Of a stretch of 64,000 nucleotides of DNA, positions 23,356 through 35,356 are shown in pieces. The notes under the pieces are model-generated. The model saw nothing but the letters and a program-made list of their open reading frames with translations, did not search any database and was not told where the DNA came from. Each line of letters opens with the position of its first letter. The stretch's first letter is position 1. Source of the stretch: Agelas oroides. Its lineage: Eukaryota; Porifera; Demospongiae; Agelasida; Agelasidae. The DNA lies in NCBI GenBank assembly GCA_949130485.1, contig OX422186.1:2955313-3019312 (forward strand), in the 5' to 3' direction. Position numbers and translations under genes: made by a program.

Positions 23356-24972
23356 TGTAAGTTGCCATGCATGCTTCAACTTGAGTCATCTTCGCTCCGG
23401 GCTTCTTTCATGCTGATGCTTAGGCGTTTGCCAGTTTAATCACCTTCAACTCCATGAAAGTGGAGGATAATCGCCGTGTATACAATTGCGAAGATGATGC
23501 TTTCTTGCGGCTACCAATTAGTTATGGTAAGTCAGACACACTATGAGGTGCTGTCATTTGCATACTTGACCGTAAAGAAAGCAAGTTGCATGAGTACAGG
23601 GCGGGGTAGCTAAGCCGTTGTTAGTCTGTAAGCCTAACCGCAGGCAAGCCGCATCTTTGCCGCAACACTAGGCTTTGATTGTCATCAAACTCAGCAGTTA
23701 CAACAATGCCCACACACAACTGACAGAGAATGAGCTTTTTATACAGACCATGCTGTGAAGAATTTTCTAGAACGTAGACAATGCCAAATTAGAATACAAT
23801 AATAAGACAAGAATACACAACACAGAAGGACAATGGAGAATACCAGTTAGTCTGGGCTAAGGAGTTAGGAAAACCAGTCAGTCCTGAGTAAGGGCACCAT
23901 GGAGTCTCGGCTTACAAGTCTCACCATTGGTATCCCTTACAATTACCAAAATTTATCGGCCTGAGTGAGCGTTGTTTTGTTGTAGTTCTTTTTTCAGCTT
24001 TGTAAGTATACTACTTACGAACATGCAATTTTCTGTCACTATATATATAAAAAATATATCTTATTCGTATATTATTCCATGTGGACAAGCTACGAAAATA
24101 TTACAATTTTACAGAAATATAGCTGAAATGGCAGCCCAACTCAGGTGCATTAAGGACTGACTACTTCCCCTAAAACTGTGAGGCAGTGTAAATCACACTG
24201 GATTCATACTATGATCTTGATACTTGGTGAGAGCTTACTTGCCATCAAACCCTATCTAATTATGATGTCATTTTTGACCATGCCCACATCCTTTTCCTAA
24301 GTGAAGAGAAATATGTTGTCGGAAAGATTGCAAAACCCAGACCAGTTCCCCCTTGTGCTGGGGCCTCTACTTTTGCTACAGCCAAGAGCAACAACATTAG
24401 TAACTAGATCCTGCTGGGGATCCAGAAATTTCTACCTGTAGGAAAAATACAAGAGTTTGTGTCTCACTGATTCAAAAAATTGCATTTTTCAATGACAAAT
24501 CACGCCATAGCTCTTTCAAATCTTCATCTTTCATGTTCCCCAGGGAGATTCTGTACGAACATACAACAGTGAAACCAACCAATGCAGTAAACTTGGATTT
24601 TTCGGTGCGGAACTGCTCCGAGTAAGCGTCACTTTCACGAAGGGCAGCACGAAGTTAACGCTTTATAGTGCTGGCTCGCGACTCAATTGTAGGTGAAGAC
24701 TGTTCTTTTCTATACTGAAATACCTTCCATCGTAGGTGCCAACTAGCAACTTACACACTGGATGGTCGATACTTTGATGGCAGAAACAGGCACTGAACTT
24801 AGCTACATCGATCACTAGTTTCCGCGGATCAATAATACATTTCCGTAATCTTCTCCACATTACGTAAAACCATTTAGTCACGCCTTAATGCACCTGAGAA
24901 GCATAAACAGTGGATACCAGGCCGTTTCTCTCCTCCCACACAGCCTAGGTACAAGGTGGTCTTGTCCCCAGA
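23356..24972. other. Mostly empty; weak first-exon candidate at 23453-23526 (+)
   Basis: At 23453 an ATG opens a 25-codon stretch (MKVEDNRRVYNCEDDAF) that ends at a good donor (tatg/gtaagt after 23526). No downstream exon was identified, so this is only a candidate. The rest, including 24.2-24.9 kb, shows nothing I can support. Confidence 0.2.
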
Positions 24973-25210
24973 CCCCACCCTCTCACAAGGTGAAATGGCC
25001 TGGTGAACCAAGTCGAATTTCTTGGGCGAGCGGGCACTTTTGCGACAGTGTCACCTAGCGCCAAACCTGCTCAAAAAAGGTACAGATATTTGAGTAAAGA
25101 TAAAAAATTTTACTGTTGTAAGGGAAGTGCTACATAATAATCTCGCAATTTCATTGGTCATTGCCAAACAAATTTGACTTCATTCACCAGATCTTTTCTC
25201 ACCGAGAGGC
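24973..25210. mobile_element. MITE family A, copy 2
   Basis: This copy has the same ends as 17473-17763 (ggcctggtgaaccaagtcga; right end ttgacttcattcaccaga). The internal words (ttttactgttgtaagggaag, cgcaatttcattggt) match copy 1 in inverted order, so the two interiors are in opposite orientation. Confidence 0.75.
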
Positions 25211-26282
25211 ACACGTGGACTGGGCACGTATGAGGCTTGGTACGATGCTAGCTGATGCTACACTCTGGGAGTAGCCTTTCACTGTCTCACTCTCAAACTA
25301 AAGTGTATAATCTTCTTGAAACACTTATGTAAAGGCACTCGATTAAAAATATGTGGTAAGTGGCTACAAACAAGCATACACACGCACATGCGCATGCAGT
25401 CTCGCTAGTATGGGCTTGCTTAGGCTAAACCCAATCAGGTAGTGCCACAAGTGCTCACTAATATGCCCCCACTTTCTCTATGAGGAGGGGTCACTTACTC
25501 CAATACTGAATTAATCTGAACTATATGTCCCCTAGTTCAACACAAGGTCTCACACGAGGCAGATAACGCTCACAATCCCTGCCATATATAGCTACATGCA
25601 TCTGGAAGAAAGCCAATAACACGAGTATAATTATAGCAAAGAAAACCATGTTGATACTAAGCTGGAAGGCAGCAAAGTAACTTGCATCATCAGTGGTTAT
25701 GGAAGGTACCCCATGTAAATTCTCACTGCAAGTGACAGAAGCCTGCACGGTGACCTATGTATAAGGCTAGTGGTTCTGTGTGTGCACATGCTAGGAAGAA
25801 AATAAAACACTTGACACTTTTTCACCAAGTAAATCAAAATTAAAACAAATGGCTCACAAAATAAACATTCGCATCACAGGGCATACAAGCAATATTATGG
25901 GTAAGAACTTTGGGGTTAAAGAGGAAGGGAGTTTACTTCAACAAGGCATACGTAATAGTGACCACTTATGGAGTGTGTAAACATAATGTATCTGTGTAAC
26001 AGACAGCTGCTACAACCTACTCAAGTGTGCTGGTGTGGGTTGGTGAATGTGTGGAGCCACTGGAGGAGTGAGGTGGCTGACCAAGGGAGAGGTGGGAGGA
26101 GATGGACCTGCATGGAGAGAGTGTCAAAGAGAAATTTACTACTCACGCCACAATCCATGCAATAGGCAATAAATCAATCACACATCTCTAGTTACCTCTT
26201 TCGTAACTGTTCAGGTCATCACAGTTTGAATTGCCAGCTAGAAGCACAGTACCAGCAGGCCAGTTACTGGACCAGTGTGAAG
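25211..26282. other. No recognisable gene
   Basis: I see nothing beyond the inverted short block shared with 12.25 kb near 25.68 kb. Confidence 0.3.
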
Positions 26283-26500
26283 TACCTTAATGTTACTTTT
26301 AATTGCACATACTTAAATTAGCGATTTTGAATACACCTCATTTAGTGTGTATTAATTTTAGCGTTTTTTAACAGAAACCAATTAATTCAACATATCGTTA
26401 TTGGAATTTATTAAATTGCGAGTATTTCTTTTAGCGATAATGACTCTGATCGCTAAAATCGCTAAATTTAGTATGCGCAATTAAAAGTAACATTAAGGTA
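26283..26500. mobile_element. 218-bp MITE with taccttaatgttacttttaa ends
   Basis: The inverted arms are about 45 bp (taccttaatgttacttttaa, ttgc, then ttaaattagcgatttt) against the complement ending attaaggta at 26500. The interior is AT-rich with further tagcgat/atcgcta words. The TA at each end would fit a TA target duplication of the Tc1/mariner type, but this is inference. Confidence 0.85.
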
Positions 26501-26764
26501 TGTCATTTTCTCAGATGAACTATATGTCTATGAAATTGTTGGTTAGCTAGTACAGTGTGCGGCATTGTGGATCCCCTTATTGCCGAACGCCTTAGCGTGA
26601 GGCACATAATCGTGCGGGCGCGGCGGGCGCTTATGGGGCCTTAGTCTGAGGTTGTGCTTGTATGTCTGTCCGTAACGGGTTTACGACTGAAGTATACGAG
26701 TTTTACGTATAGTGTACGTACCCTCTGGCACGTGTCCTCTTGGTGCGCTAGAGCTCACGATACG

Positions 26765-26995
26765 ATGGAAGACTTAGAAGACTTAGAGGAGAGACGACGA
26801 TGCCAGGCCAGAGAATGCGCGTCCAGAGGTACAGAAAACGTTTAAGTGATGAAAGACCACAGTACGACAGTGAAAGGAGAAGACTTGCGCGCCAGCAACA
26901 AAGCGAGTCACTTTGCTCGCTGACGACCCGCGAACGAGATAGGCAGAGAACAGCACGGCATTGTAGTAGGCAGACTACACAACAAAGGTGAGCTT
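26765..26995 (+). pseudogene. Arg-rich N-terminal relic (Helitron/helicase-associated type)
   Basis: Starting at 26765 (MEDLEDLEERRR), the reading moves to a second frame (RYRKRLSDERPQYDSERRR, then RERDRQRTARH). This fits one Arg/Glu-rich polypeptide with a frameshift near 26820. Similar basic repeats occur at 10.85-11.15 kb (minus). Part of the end (ctcgctgacgacccgcgaac to cagcacggc) is loosely duplicated at 27085-27130. No downstream domain is seen. Confidence 0.4.
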
Positions 26996-26999
26996 GCAT

Positions 27000-28567
27000 A
27001 AACAGGTTGGAATGATGCCAAGGGCAATGAAAACCATGTAGCAGCTAGAGGTAATTTTGGCCATTATAAACGCGGCTTAACTTCACTCGCTGATCTGTGA
27101 ACAGGACAGGCGGAGGACAGCACGGCGTCCCACTCACGTCCTCAAAGTCTTCGACATCATCTCGACCGCACTTCGCCATTTCGTCCGATCGTTCCACATG
27201 CTTTGCATGAGGCACATGATGCGCATGCGTATACCTAGTAATATTTGTGCAAATTGCAAAGATGAGTGATTCATGAAACCATTCTCTCAAGAAAGAAACT
27301 ATACACTATTAGCACGGTGTTGTCTGGCTAGTTACAATTTGCAAGCCATTAGGCCACAGTAATTAAGTTTGTATATGCCAGGCAGCACATCACACCAACC
27401 CTACATATGACAGTCACAAATAAAAAAAAAGATTATTTTGTTGCATACTTTGATCACTATATTACTCACACGTGTTTCATAGACGTATTAATAACTGCAA
27501 GAGTTTATTACAGTAAGAGTGTTCAACTCCCATATGGCTTCTAAAGCAGGACAGTATGACGTAAACAATCAGCAGTGAATATGCTTAGCAGGTATTCAGC
27601 ATGAAGCCATTCTAGTTAGTAGCTAGTATATACTAGCTGAGTGACCACACTTGGCAAAAGCCCGCCTCTTTGCTGCTGTGTTTACATAGTCTGGTGTCCA
27701 CATTCCACAGCATCAGGTGATATTTGGCGGCTTCGTTAAAAATTCATAGCCTGCTGTAAGCATAGTTGAGAACTGATAACTAATTTATGTACCAAAACGT
27801 GCTGTGTCATCGTGCTGAAGTAGCCAAGAATTACATCACAGATTGCGTTTTCTGCAATGTGATTGGCAGAAAGTAATCAACATTAATGAAGCCCGACGGA
27901 TTGGCCGAACGTCACCAGACCCTTTCCTCTCGTGGGTGGGTCTGTACACGAGACTAGTGTTTTCAAAGCTTAGTATGTTTACTGCTGATTGCCTACGTCA
28001 TACTATCCCAAGGCGGATATAGAAACCATGTGGGAGTGGCACACTCTTACTGTATAAAACCCTTGATATCTGATGCATGTACAAAGCATCTATGAGCCAT
28101 GCCCTTACCAGAAATTTTGCAATACAGTACTTTGAACATGGTGATGTGTTTATTGATGCAAGGTGCTTGAGAGATAGACCCTGCACTAGCAGAACGGAAT
28201 GGACAGGCAATTCATGCGCATGCCCTTAATTATCTCCGATGCAAGTGTTGATCAGGATGCTAATGACACCTTCAAAGTCACACGGTTACATGACGTCACT
28301 ATTCACCTAATCAAACCAGCCTAGCTAGCTAGCCTGAGGAGCTTTTATTTTAGCGCCTTGGCCAACAGCCTTTCGCTGTTTATCAATGAAGATGTCTAGC
28401 AGAAAGGACAGACGGAAGTGGAATGGAAGCCCAAGTTAAATTTTGCGATGATTTTACCACTAGGTAGTCTCTTCTTCCCGTCAGCCGACTCCACGGTAGC
28501 TCACACTGTCTGTTTATAGATTCAAAACGGCTACTGGAAGAGTACAATCGAGTGAGTTTCTTTCCGT
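27000..28567. other. No recognisable gene
   Basis: The stretch contains the loosely duplicated Arg-rich end (about 27.09 kb) and a relic end of MITE family A at about 27917-27948. Otherwise I see nothing supported. Confidence 0.3.
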
Positions 28568-29422
28568 GCCATCATGGATAATACAGTATACGTAGGTGGA
28601 TAGGAAATGCACATAGTATACAGAAGAGTGCAGAAAAATTGTTCATCCATCCTGGTTATGTCCTTTTTGTGCAAAGTTTCTGTTACCTAATCTCAGCAAC
28701 AAGAGAAGCTACGGCGAAAAGGTGCAGAACTCATAAAGTATAATCGCGGGTGTACTGGGATAGCTATAAGAGTGTTAGCAGTATTGTTCAACAGACATCT
28801 GAATTGTCCGTTGTAACGGCCAAATTGGCTACATGCGATGGCTAACTTTGTGTGAGGCAATCTCGGCAACAGAAGAAGCTACGGCAAAAAGCTGCAGGAT
28901 TCATACAGTGTAGTAGTGGGTGTTCTGGGATAGATATGTGAGCGCTGGCTCAGTGCTAACAGTACTGTCTGCAATTGCCAAATTGCCCAAATTTTGCCCC
29001 ATTTGATTTAGGGGCAAATCCCCTGTTAGCAGATCTCGGCAACAGAAATCATTACAATGAAAAGCTGCAGGAATCACAGAGTAAAGTAGTTGGTCTCCTG
29101 GGATAGCTACATAAGAATTAGCTCAATGCTAGCAATGCCGTTCAATAGCTGACTGAACTTTCCAAAATGGAAATTTTCAGACCCACCATACCAGGTATTA
29201 TTTTCGAGCATCCACGTCTCAGACAGACAGGCTACTACTTTCTATAGTTGCTATCCCAGTTGATCCATTATTGTACTTCAGCTGTAGCATAGTAAGAAAA
29301 CCTGGTAGTGTTCAGCTGTTGAGACCAGCTAACAGGGAAAAAACGTTTCTTGGATTGGCAACTAGAGGTGCTGCGTATACTACATCATTTCCTATCCACC
29401 TACGTGTATTATCCATGGTGCC
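28568..29422. mobile_element. Inverted-repeat element enclosing a triplicated 170-bp unit
   Basis: Ends at 28568-28609 (gccatcatggataatac, then cgtaggtggataggaaatg) are inverted at 29386-29422. Between them three diverged copies of a unit of about 170 bp start with tctcRgcaacaRRagaagct at about 28691, 28861 and 29034, each with a ctgggatag word about 75 bp later. There is no ORF of note. Confidence 0.65.
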
Positions 29423-29740
29423 ATATGCTGCTATGGTAAATCTACGGACAGTGTAACGCTTAGTATCAGAAATTGCGTCACAATTCTCTTCGGGCCTGGG
29501 AGTGAGGCAACAGTTTGCCATGTGCTATTCGCCACATCCATGAATTCCCTATCCATTTCGTTCTGTTAGTGCAGAGTCTATCTCTCAAGTACATTGCACC
29601 AAGTGACATATGAAATGTGCCACCTTCAAAACAATTCATTAGTAGCTGAAGGGTTAATTTAAGGTGTTCTTGGGGAAAGTAACATAAGTTCAAAGTTCAA
29701 CTGAGGTCATAAATCCAATACTGGAGTGATAATAACTTAC
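29423..29740. other. Intronic sequence
   Basis: Start of the putative large intron that follows the Death-domain exon on the minus strand. Nothing else is recognised. Confidence 0.3.
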
Positions 29741-30019
29741 TTGATCCTCTTCTCATGTATTTCTGTCGTATCCTTTTCGCCAGCGTGTTTTCTTCCATCC
29801 GTTGAAGAGCTCTCACTACATTCATCCATGAGGCATTGGGCCTAAGTTGGAGCCACAATTTCAATGTTTCCAGCTTCCATCTGCTAGAGGAGTGGTTTCT
29901 CTGAATCTCGTCAAGTTTGTAGTCTGGCACACCAAGCTTCAGTCCAAGTTGGTACCAATTAGAAACTGTCGAAAGCTCCTCCCAAAGCACATTAACTTCC
30001 ATTGCGTCTGATGATGTGC
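29741..30019 (-). CDS. Death-domain exon, N-terminal half of the long gene (phase 1-1)
   Basis: On the minus strand, cttgtccactgcag precedes 30019 and gtaagtta follows 29741. The 279-bp exon encodes 93 residues: WYQLGLKLGVPDYKLDEIQ (helices 1-2), KLETLKLWLQLRPNASW (helices 3-5) and VVRALQRMEENTLAKRI (helices 5-6). This is the Death-fold pattern and is close in layout to the domain at 8.0-8.4 kb. The exon holds the whole domain between two phase-1 introns, a classical shuffling module. Such proteins act as adaptors in apoptosis or immune signalling. The identity of the protein is unknown. Confidence 0.75.
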
Positions 30020-31109
30020 CTGCAGTGGACAAGATTGTGACCTGACCACATACATTGCTGGAGAGGGTATGGACAGTGTAGAGCACTCAGTACTGCAAAC
30101 TATGCACCATGCAGAAGTCAGAAACCTTACACCACCATTATGCATTTCACAAACGTAGAGCTGCAGTGCATTGGCACTGAACTCAAGACATGTGTAAATA
30201 TGCACAGATTTTCACTGCACATAGATCCCACACAACTGAACGGTGAGGGAGGTGAGAGCTACTGAGCTGACAGTGGGTTTGGGGCTTCTGTGTGAGGATA
30301 CTCATTGATAATGAACTTGGCTAACAGGGTTTAATGCCACATGCACAAATTCTTCAAAACAACATCCCTGATAGCTAGCCTCGTTCCCAGGCCTTCCCAC
30401 TGTCCTGTATTGGAACACACACAGTATGCAGCAACAGAGGGGGAGGCCTGGGAACATTTATCCCGTGAATGACATCAATGTACTACCTAGGTAGACTTAG
30501 GGGGAGAGGAACCCACAAACAAAACAGTGTGTTTCATGCACGCATTCTTCAACAAGCGGCAACTTTACCGCTTCATAAACATTTGGAACTCCAACACACG
30601 GATCAATGCTGTATGAAAAAGCTTTAAATGCACTCTTTCATTTTAGCATACTGCAAGCAATCAAAAAAAAAAACGGCCAGGGTACAAGGCTACACAAACA
30701 GTAGTCATTATCAGATGAATGCAGTACATTCTGGGAACAAACTGGAAGTGGGGACTATCCGGTAACCTTAATGCTACTATAACAGTTGTTTTGGTTTGTA
30801 GGATAATGGCCCAGCAGCAGGTTACCAGATAGTAGGGCAAGTTTCTGGACACTGCCAACTTTTCCTTCAACTGTTTACCCCCTCCCCCTTAATGTCACAT
30901 GTCTACCGTCCAAGCACTCACTACATGGGGCACTGTTCCCTAAGGAACGGTGCTAGAAAAGTATCCGCCACGGAAACAATCAGTTTGCTGGCTGGTGTCA
31001 GTGGGTGTGTGGATAATTTGCGTGTCGAGCCTACCATCCGAACATGGCTCAACTACAGTAGGACCTAAAATGCACAACTGTACCAAGGCCCTAATGCGTT
31101 TATACTGAC
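30020..31109. other. Putative first intron, with a hairpin element
   Basis: It lies between the candidate first coding exon and the Death-domain exon. It contains a tagcctcgttcccagg hairpin copy at 30376-30455. No other feature is seen. Confidence 0.35.
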
Positions 31110-31131
31110 CTGGATCCTGTCTCTGAGCCAT
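31110..31131 (-). CDS. Candidate first coding exon of the Death-domain gene
   Basis: On the minus strand an ATG at 31131 reads seven codons (MAQRQDP) plus one base and meets a donor, ccag/gtcagt, at 31110. The border is phase 1 and therefore joins in frame to the Death-domain exon at 30019-29741. The assignment rests on distance, splice consensus and phase only. Transcript data would settle it. Confidence 0.4.
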
Positions 31132-31264
31132 ATTCGCGCGTCACAGGAACAAAAGAAAGGAAAGGGGGCGCTGGATGGAACAGGAACAAACAAATCAGGC
31201 AACGTAGGCGAGGCTTCAAGGGCAAATGAAGCCTTTGAAGGCGTGGCGAACCAAGGGCCTATGA

Positions 31265-31706
31265 CTAGGGATGAGGCTATTATGCTCAAAAATTCACCCT
31301 TTATGCTATGCTAGAATGCTTCAAACTATGTCCGATTATGCTCTTGGTGTGTCCCTATTATGCTCATGCAGCATGTTAATCAATTAATAGAATTTAGTTA
31401 AAACTGCGCCCCCAAGATGCTCACACTAACAAAATTAGCGCTGTTGATCCACCCTTTAGAGCGTAGTGCTACTTAGCTGCTTTTATCATGATCTTTGTCA
31501 AAACAAGCTTCACCACAAAGGAGGAGTCAGACATGAAACATCCCTTATGAATAGAAAGGCACACCTCTAACAGTTCATACCCATGCGCGCGCAGCGGAAG
31601 CACCTTACGCGCTCAATGTTACCTTCCGATTATTCCCGATTATGCTCGCTCCGCAGAGCTACCGATTATTCCGGAAACTATGCCAGCATATTAGCCGCAT
31701 CCCTAC
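31265..31706. mobile_element. MITE with tagggatgnggctaWtatgct ends
   Basis: ctagggatgaggctattatg at the left pairs with the complement of catattagccgcatccctac at the right. Internal attatgct/ccgattat words are repeated. It lies just upstream of the candidate first exon (minus strand), so it may contribute promoter sequence. Confidence 0.65.
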
Positions 31707-31869
31707 CTATGACATTCAGGGGGGGTCGGACAAGGTTCGAATTGCACGTGATTTAATTTTACATTCTTGAAATTCCAATTGATCGCGAATACGTGTACTT
31801 AGTAGTACACGAGCGACATGGGGTTGGCAGCTGCTGCGTATTTTACCCCCAAAGTCTTCGCGCCCGCTG

Positions 31870-31974
31870 TATGGCTCGTATTCAGACTATACTAGACGAT
31901 GAACGAGATGATGGTGTGTTGCCTTCCAGCCTTTTGCCAGTAACCCCTTCAGTTTGGTCCAGGCCTAGACTTGG
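31870..31974 (+). CDS. Weak candidate first exon on the plus strand
   Basis: An ATG at 31870 (cgcccgctgtATGGCT) opens MARIQTILDDERDDGVLP and runs in frame to a donor, cttg/gtaagc, after 31974. It is divergent from the Death-domain gene, which would fit a shared promoter region. No downstream exon was found, and the similarity to any family is nil. Confidence 0.2.
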
Positions 31975-31995
31975 TAAGCATGAGACCACCTACAG

Positions 31996-32096
31996 TAGCC
32001 TCGAACCCAGGCTTTCCATCCTGATTTTTGCCTCGCGGCTCTGAATCTCCAAGCTGCAAGACAAAATCCGGGACGGAAAGCCTGGGTTCAAGGCTA
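31996..32096. repeat. Hairpin element of the tagcctcg-ncccaggc family, copy 2
   Basis: tagcctcgaacccaggcttt is inverted at 32071-32096 with two mismatches, so the whole 101 bp can fold back. Related copies lie at 30376-30455, 33249 and 33501-33526, 35249-35347 and about 59612. Confidence 0.85.
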
Positions 32097-32099
32097 CAC

Positions 32100-33080
32100 G
32101 TACAGCTGAAGACAAGTTGTCAAAATCGGTACACGAGACAAGTTCTGGAGGGGTTGATGGGATTCCTTCAGTAGCTTCAACCTGCTACTATCACCCAGTC
32201 GCTTGATGCTGCTGCTTACACTTCCAGAAGAGCTGGTTGTTGATCCCCCAGTCTCTTCCTCGCACCAGTCCCACTAGTCATGATAACGCCCGGGCGCAGC
32301 AGGGCGCAGTAAAATTTCTACCAGTATATAGCTTGTACTTCGCACACAACTTCGAAACAGTTCGAAATACACAACTATTTGATGCGACTACATACGTGTT
32401 TCTTTTCTCTATGCAAACGCCATAGTGAAATAAATGCAACATCAATAATTCCTGTACGTGATCTTGTCCGATCCCCCGGCCCCCCTGTATGACATTGGGG
32501 ATATAGACTCCTATTGCAGCAAGTGTTACTCAGTTGACTCCACACTGTTAGAAGAGGTATTGAGGTCTATTTTGCAGAAGTGACAGTTCATCCATTGAAG
32601 AGGAAGACATGCAGTACGGTCCACAGAAATTAACCATTCCAACTGTCACCATCTAGTGAAACACGAAGGTAAAGTAAGAAACAAGATGCCAATCCAGGAT
32701 CTCCATAGAAGAAGCATTATTCACAAGAGATGCACAGCTGTCCAAGATCTAGCTAGTACCAGCAATTGCCACACACTCCTACCAAAAAGAAATGGAAGGA
32801 ACAAGGTATGTGCCAGTGAAGGGCCTCAAACTGTATGTAGTATATGGGCTAGTTACTAGACATTAATTTCTATGTGTCTCCCTCTTCAATGGATGAGCTG
32901 CCACTTCAGCAAAATAAAAAGTATAGGCCTAGCTGTAGGAACATGCTGCTGCTAGCTAATAAAAATGGATGAAGGCACTGATGTTTATTGCAAACGTTTA
33001 GCATGCAATGAAGTTCAAACTTGCTGTACATGCAAGCTAAGAAGGGTCTGAGCTATCTTGTGATTTTTGTCACATGCATA
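32100..33080. other. No recognisable gene
   Basis: I see nothing supported in this stretch. Confidence 0.3.
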
Positions 33081-33624
33081 GGCGTAGGAAGCAAATTTAA
33101 AGTGTAGAGGCCATGCTGAGCCGCGCGAAGCGCCGCCAAAAAATGGAAAGTAATTTCGCCGCGCGTAGCGCGGCGGCGAAATTTTTCAAAGTGTGCAACT
33201 TTAGACTGCAAAATAAAGCCCTTTATATCAACGGTGTATAATATTCTAGCCTCGTTCTCAGACCTTACCAACTCTCCAGTACAATATTCAATTTATGTGG
33301 AAAACAGATTATTGACTTCGTCGTCGTTCCAAGCAGACCGCCGCCCGGCTAGCTTTCGTCGCTTGTGGTAGTCTCTTTGAAAAATCTGCATTAGCTTCGT
33401 GCCGAGCCATCTCACTGCCAAGATTTCGATCACCATATAATCGGAAATGTACGCATGTAACTACATATGAGACTGATGCAACGAAGAGGCTGCTTGACCT
33501 TAGCCTCGTTCCCAGAGAACGAGGCTAGCTTGAGCTAACTTATAGCACGCAGGTTATGAATATTAATTTACGGCCTAAAAAGTGTAGCGGCCAAAGCCGC
33601 TACGGCCGCTACGGTTCCTACGCC
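33081..33624. mobile_element. Inverted-repeat element with ggcgtaggaa ends, host to nested hairpins
   Basis: ggcgtaggaa (33081-33090) is inverted at 33615-33624. Subterminal GC-rich words (gccgcgcgaagcgccgcc, gcgcggcggcgaaatttt; gccgctacggccgctacgg) sit near each end. A tagcctcgtt hairpin copy (33249 to 33526, including the 26-bp palindrome 33501-33526) is nested inside. Confidence 0.6.
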
Positions 33625-33628
33625 ACTG

Positions 33629-34714
33629 ACATGGTCGTAGTATGTACGATTCTAAAGTTACAGTTGTATGTCCACACATTAGTTGCATTTGGTCGATTTA
33701 TGATGTATTCGGCCGACAAGCTTTGCAGGTACGTTGCTCATAGACTGCTTGCTTTGCTACTCCAGTTCTGAAGTAGAGTGGAGCAGTGGTAACCTCCAGT
33801 GTTTGATTGGAAGCAGAGGAAGTAGCATATGATAGCAACAATTAGCTTACATTCTAAACCCAAAAAGTGTGGATGCAAGCTAAAGGAACAGCTATATGGA
33901 CAAACTTGCAACAAAGCTGAAGACATTTGGCAGTTAAAATGGCCCCCTGTGATTCACCTTTCGTCAAACTGGTAACCTACAAGCGTAGCCTGCAAGGTGA
34001 CCAATTTTTACTTGCCAGATGGCTTTAGCTTAGGTGAAAACCCAATACTGAGAGTAAGGTGTTAGAAAACTATAGTCTCATGCCAAACTGGAAAGTTGAA
34101 GTTGGTAACATACAGGTCTTCAAATTTAGGAAGAAATTGAAGTGAGTGCACACCAAACAAATAGATTTCTGTAGTTATAAGATTTGGTAGCTCTTTATCT
34201 TTTATCTTATCACCAACTTATACGCAGTCTCAGACTTGGATGTAGTTTTTCTGGTTGTCAGATAATAGGAGAAGGGTCGCCTCCCTGGTAATGAGTTAAA
34301 CTCAGTGGTGTGATATGTAGAGGAAACAATAAATGCACATTGGTGTACATATTGGGCAATGGAGGCTTTCACCTGCTCAAGTCATCTAAGCACATCAGCA
34401 AAATAGTGACAACAGTGCAGTATAAAGACTGAGAGAATCTGCTCTTTTTTCACTATGCTATTTCCCGATAAAACATCAGCAAACAAGTTGATTACGTATT
34501 CTTATTACTACTATGTTAGTCCACATGTTGAATGAAATTTGTTGAACTGAGTTTTGTGTAAGGGATACAAACAGCTCTGAAACTAGCTAAATAGAACGAA
34601 GTGTAATTATCAGTGTAATTATCCTGCAGTCTCTTACACTGCTGAATGTGGCAGATATGGATTGTCCTTTATGTGGAAGGCTGTGGAGTGAGCAGCGCTA
34701 AGTACCGTGTTCAT
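33629..34714. other. No recognisable gene
   Basis: I see nothing supported in this stretch. Confidence 0.3.
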
Positions 34715-34734
34715 TTAGTGAGTGTGTAGAGAGT

Positions 34735-34903
34735 TTTGTGTTGTGCATAGTTGGCAGAATGGCACAAGATGTAGGGATGGTGTGAATGTGTTGCGGTGTC
34801 GTTCCCATCTTGTTTGGCTGGTTTTTGAGGGTTCAATCCCTACATGCACTTGTTTTCATTCGGAAAACTTTTTTTGTGACTTGTTCCCGTTGTTTTTTTG
34901 TTT
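34735..34903 (+). mobile_element. tRNA-like SINE, copy 1
   Basis: The sequence has an A-box-like ttggcagaatggc (34751-34763) and a B-box-like ggttcaatccc (34830-34840), followed by a T-rich tail. A 10-bp perfect stem (atgtagggat with atccctacat) encloses the segment between the boxes. A second copy in the opposite orientation is at 44970-45150. The two copies share more than 80 bp, including the stem. ORFs across the copies are shadows. Confidence 0.6.
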
Positions 34904-35248
34904 AGAAATAGTAAGAGAGAAGAGAGGTAGGAAAGGAAGGCAAGGGGAAGATGCATGGTCTGTAAAGTATGAAAGCATAGAACTGTGGTGTTCACAAAGA
35001 ACAAACAATCATTATAAATTCAAACGCTTCCAAGTGAAATAATTCATTTATGGTGTTTAGAAGCCAAAGCAATGCCTCATAAAACTCAAGTGCAAAGCAC
35101 ATGAGATGCTTATAAATTCCATAGATCCTAACGCTGTGGTGTCAAAGCAATAGATACTCACTGTAAAACTGTTGTGTAATGGTGTCTTACGACTCAATAC
35201 TACATGTATGTGAGCTCTGTGGGGACGAAGTCTGCAGAGAGTTTTTCA

Positions 35249-35347
35249 TAGCCTCGTTCCCAGGCCTCCCCTGTTTTCGTTCTTCGGTTTGCATTCAGTA
35301 TAATACACGGCAGCGGAAGAGTGTGAAAAACGGGGAAGGCCTGGGAA
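35249..35347. repeat. Hairpin element of the tagcctcgttcccaggc family, copy 4
   Basis: Left arm tagcctcgttcccaggcctc, right arm ggggaaggcctgggaac, with a spacer of about 60 bp. Confidence 0.8.
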
Positions 35348-35356
35348 CACCTATCA

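Noticed and set aside
25521-25748. Minus-strand ORF with a hydrophobic stretch, sharing TTDDASYF with 12.25 kb
   Set aside because: The shared block is short and no splice sites or family pattern could be established. Likely a dispersed repeat.
34722-35042. 106-codon ORF similar to the 44969-45214 minus ORF
   Set aside because: The similarity is at DNA level, explained by the SINE copies. There is no coding constraint.
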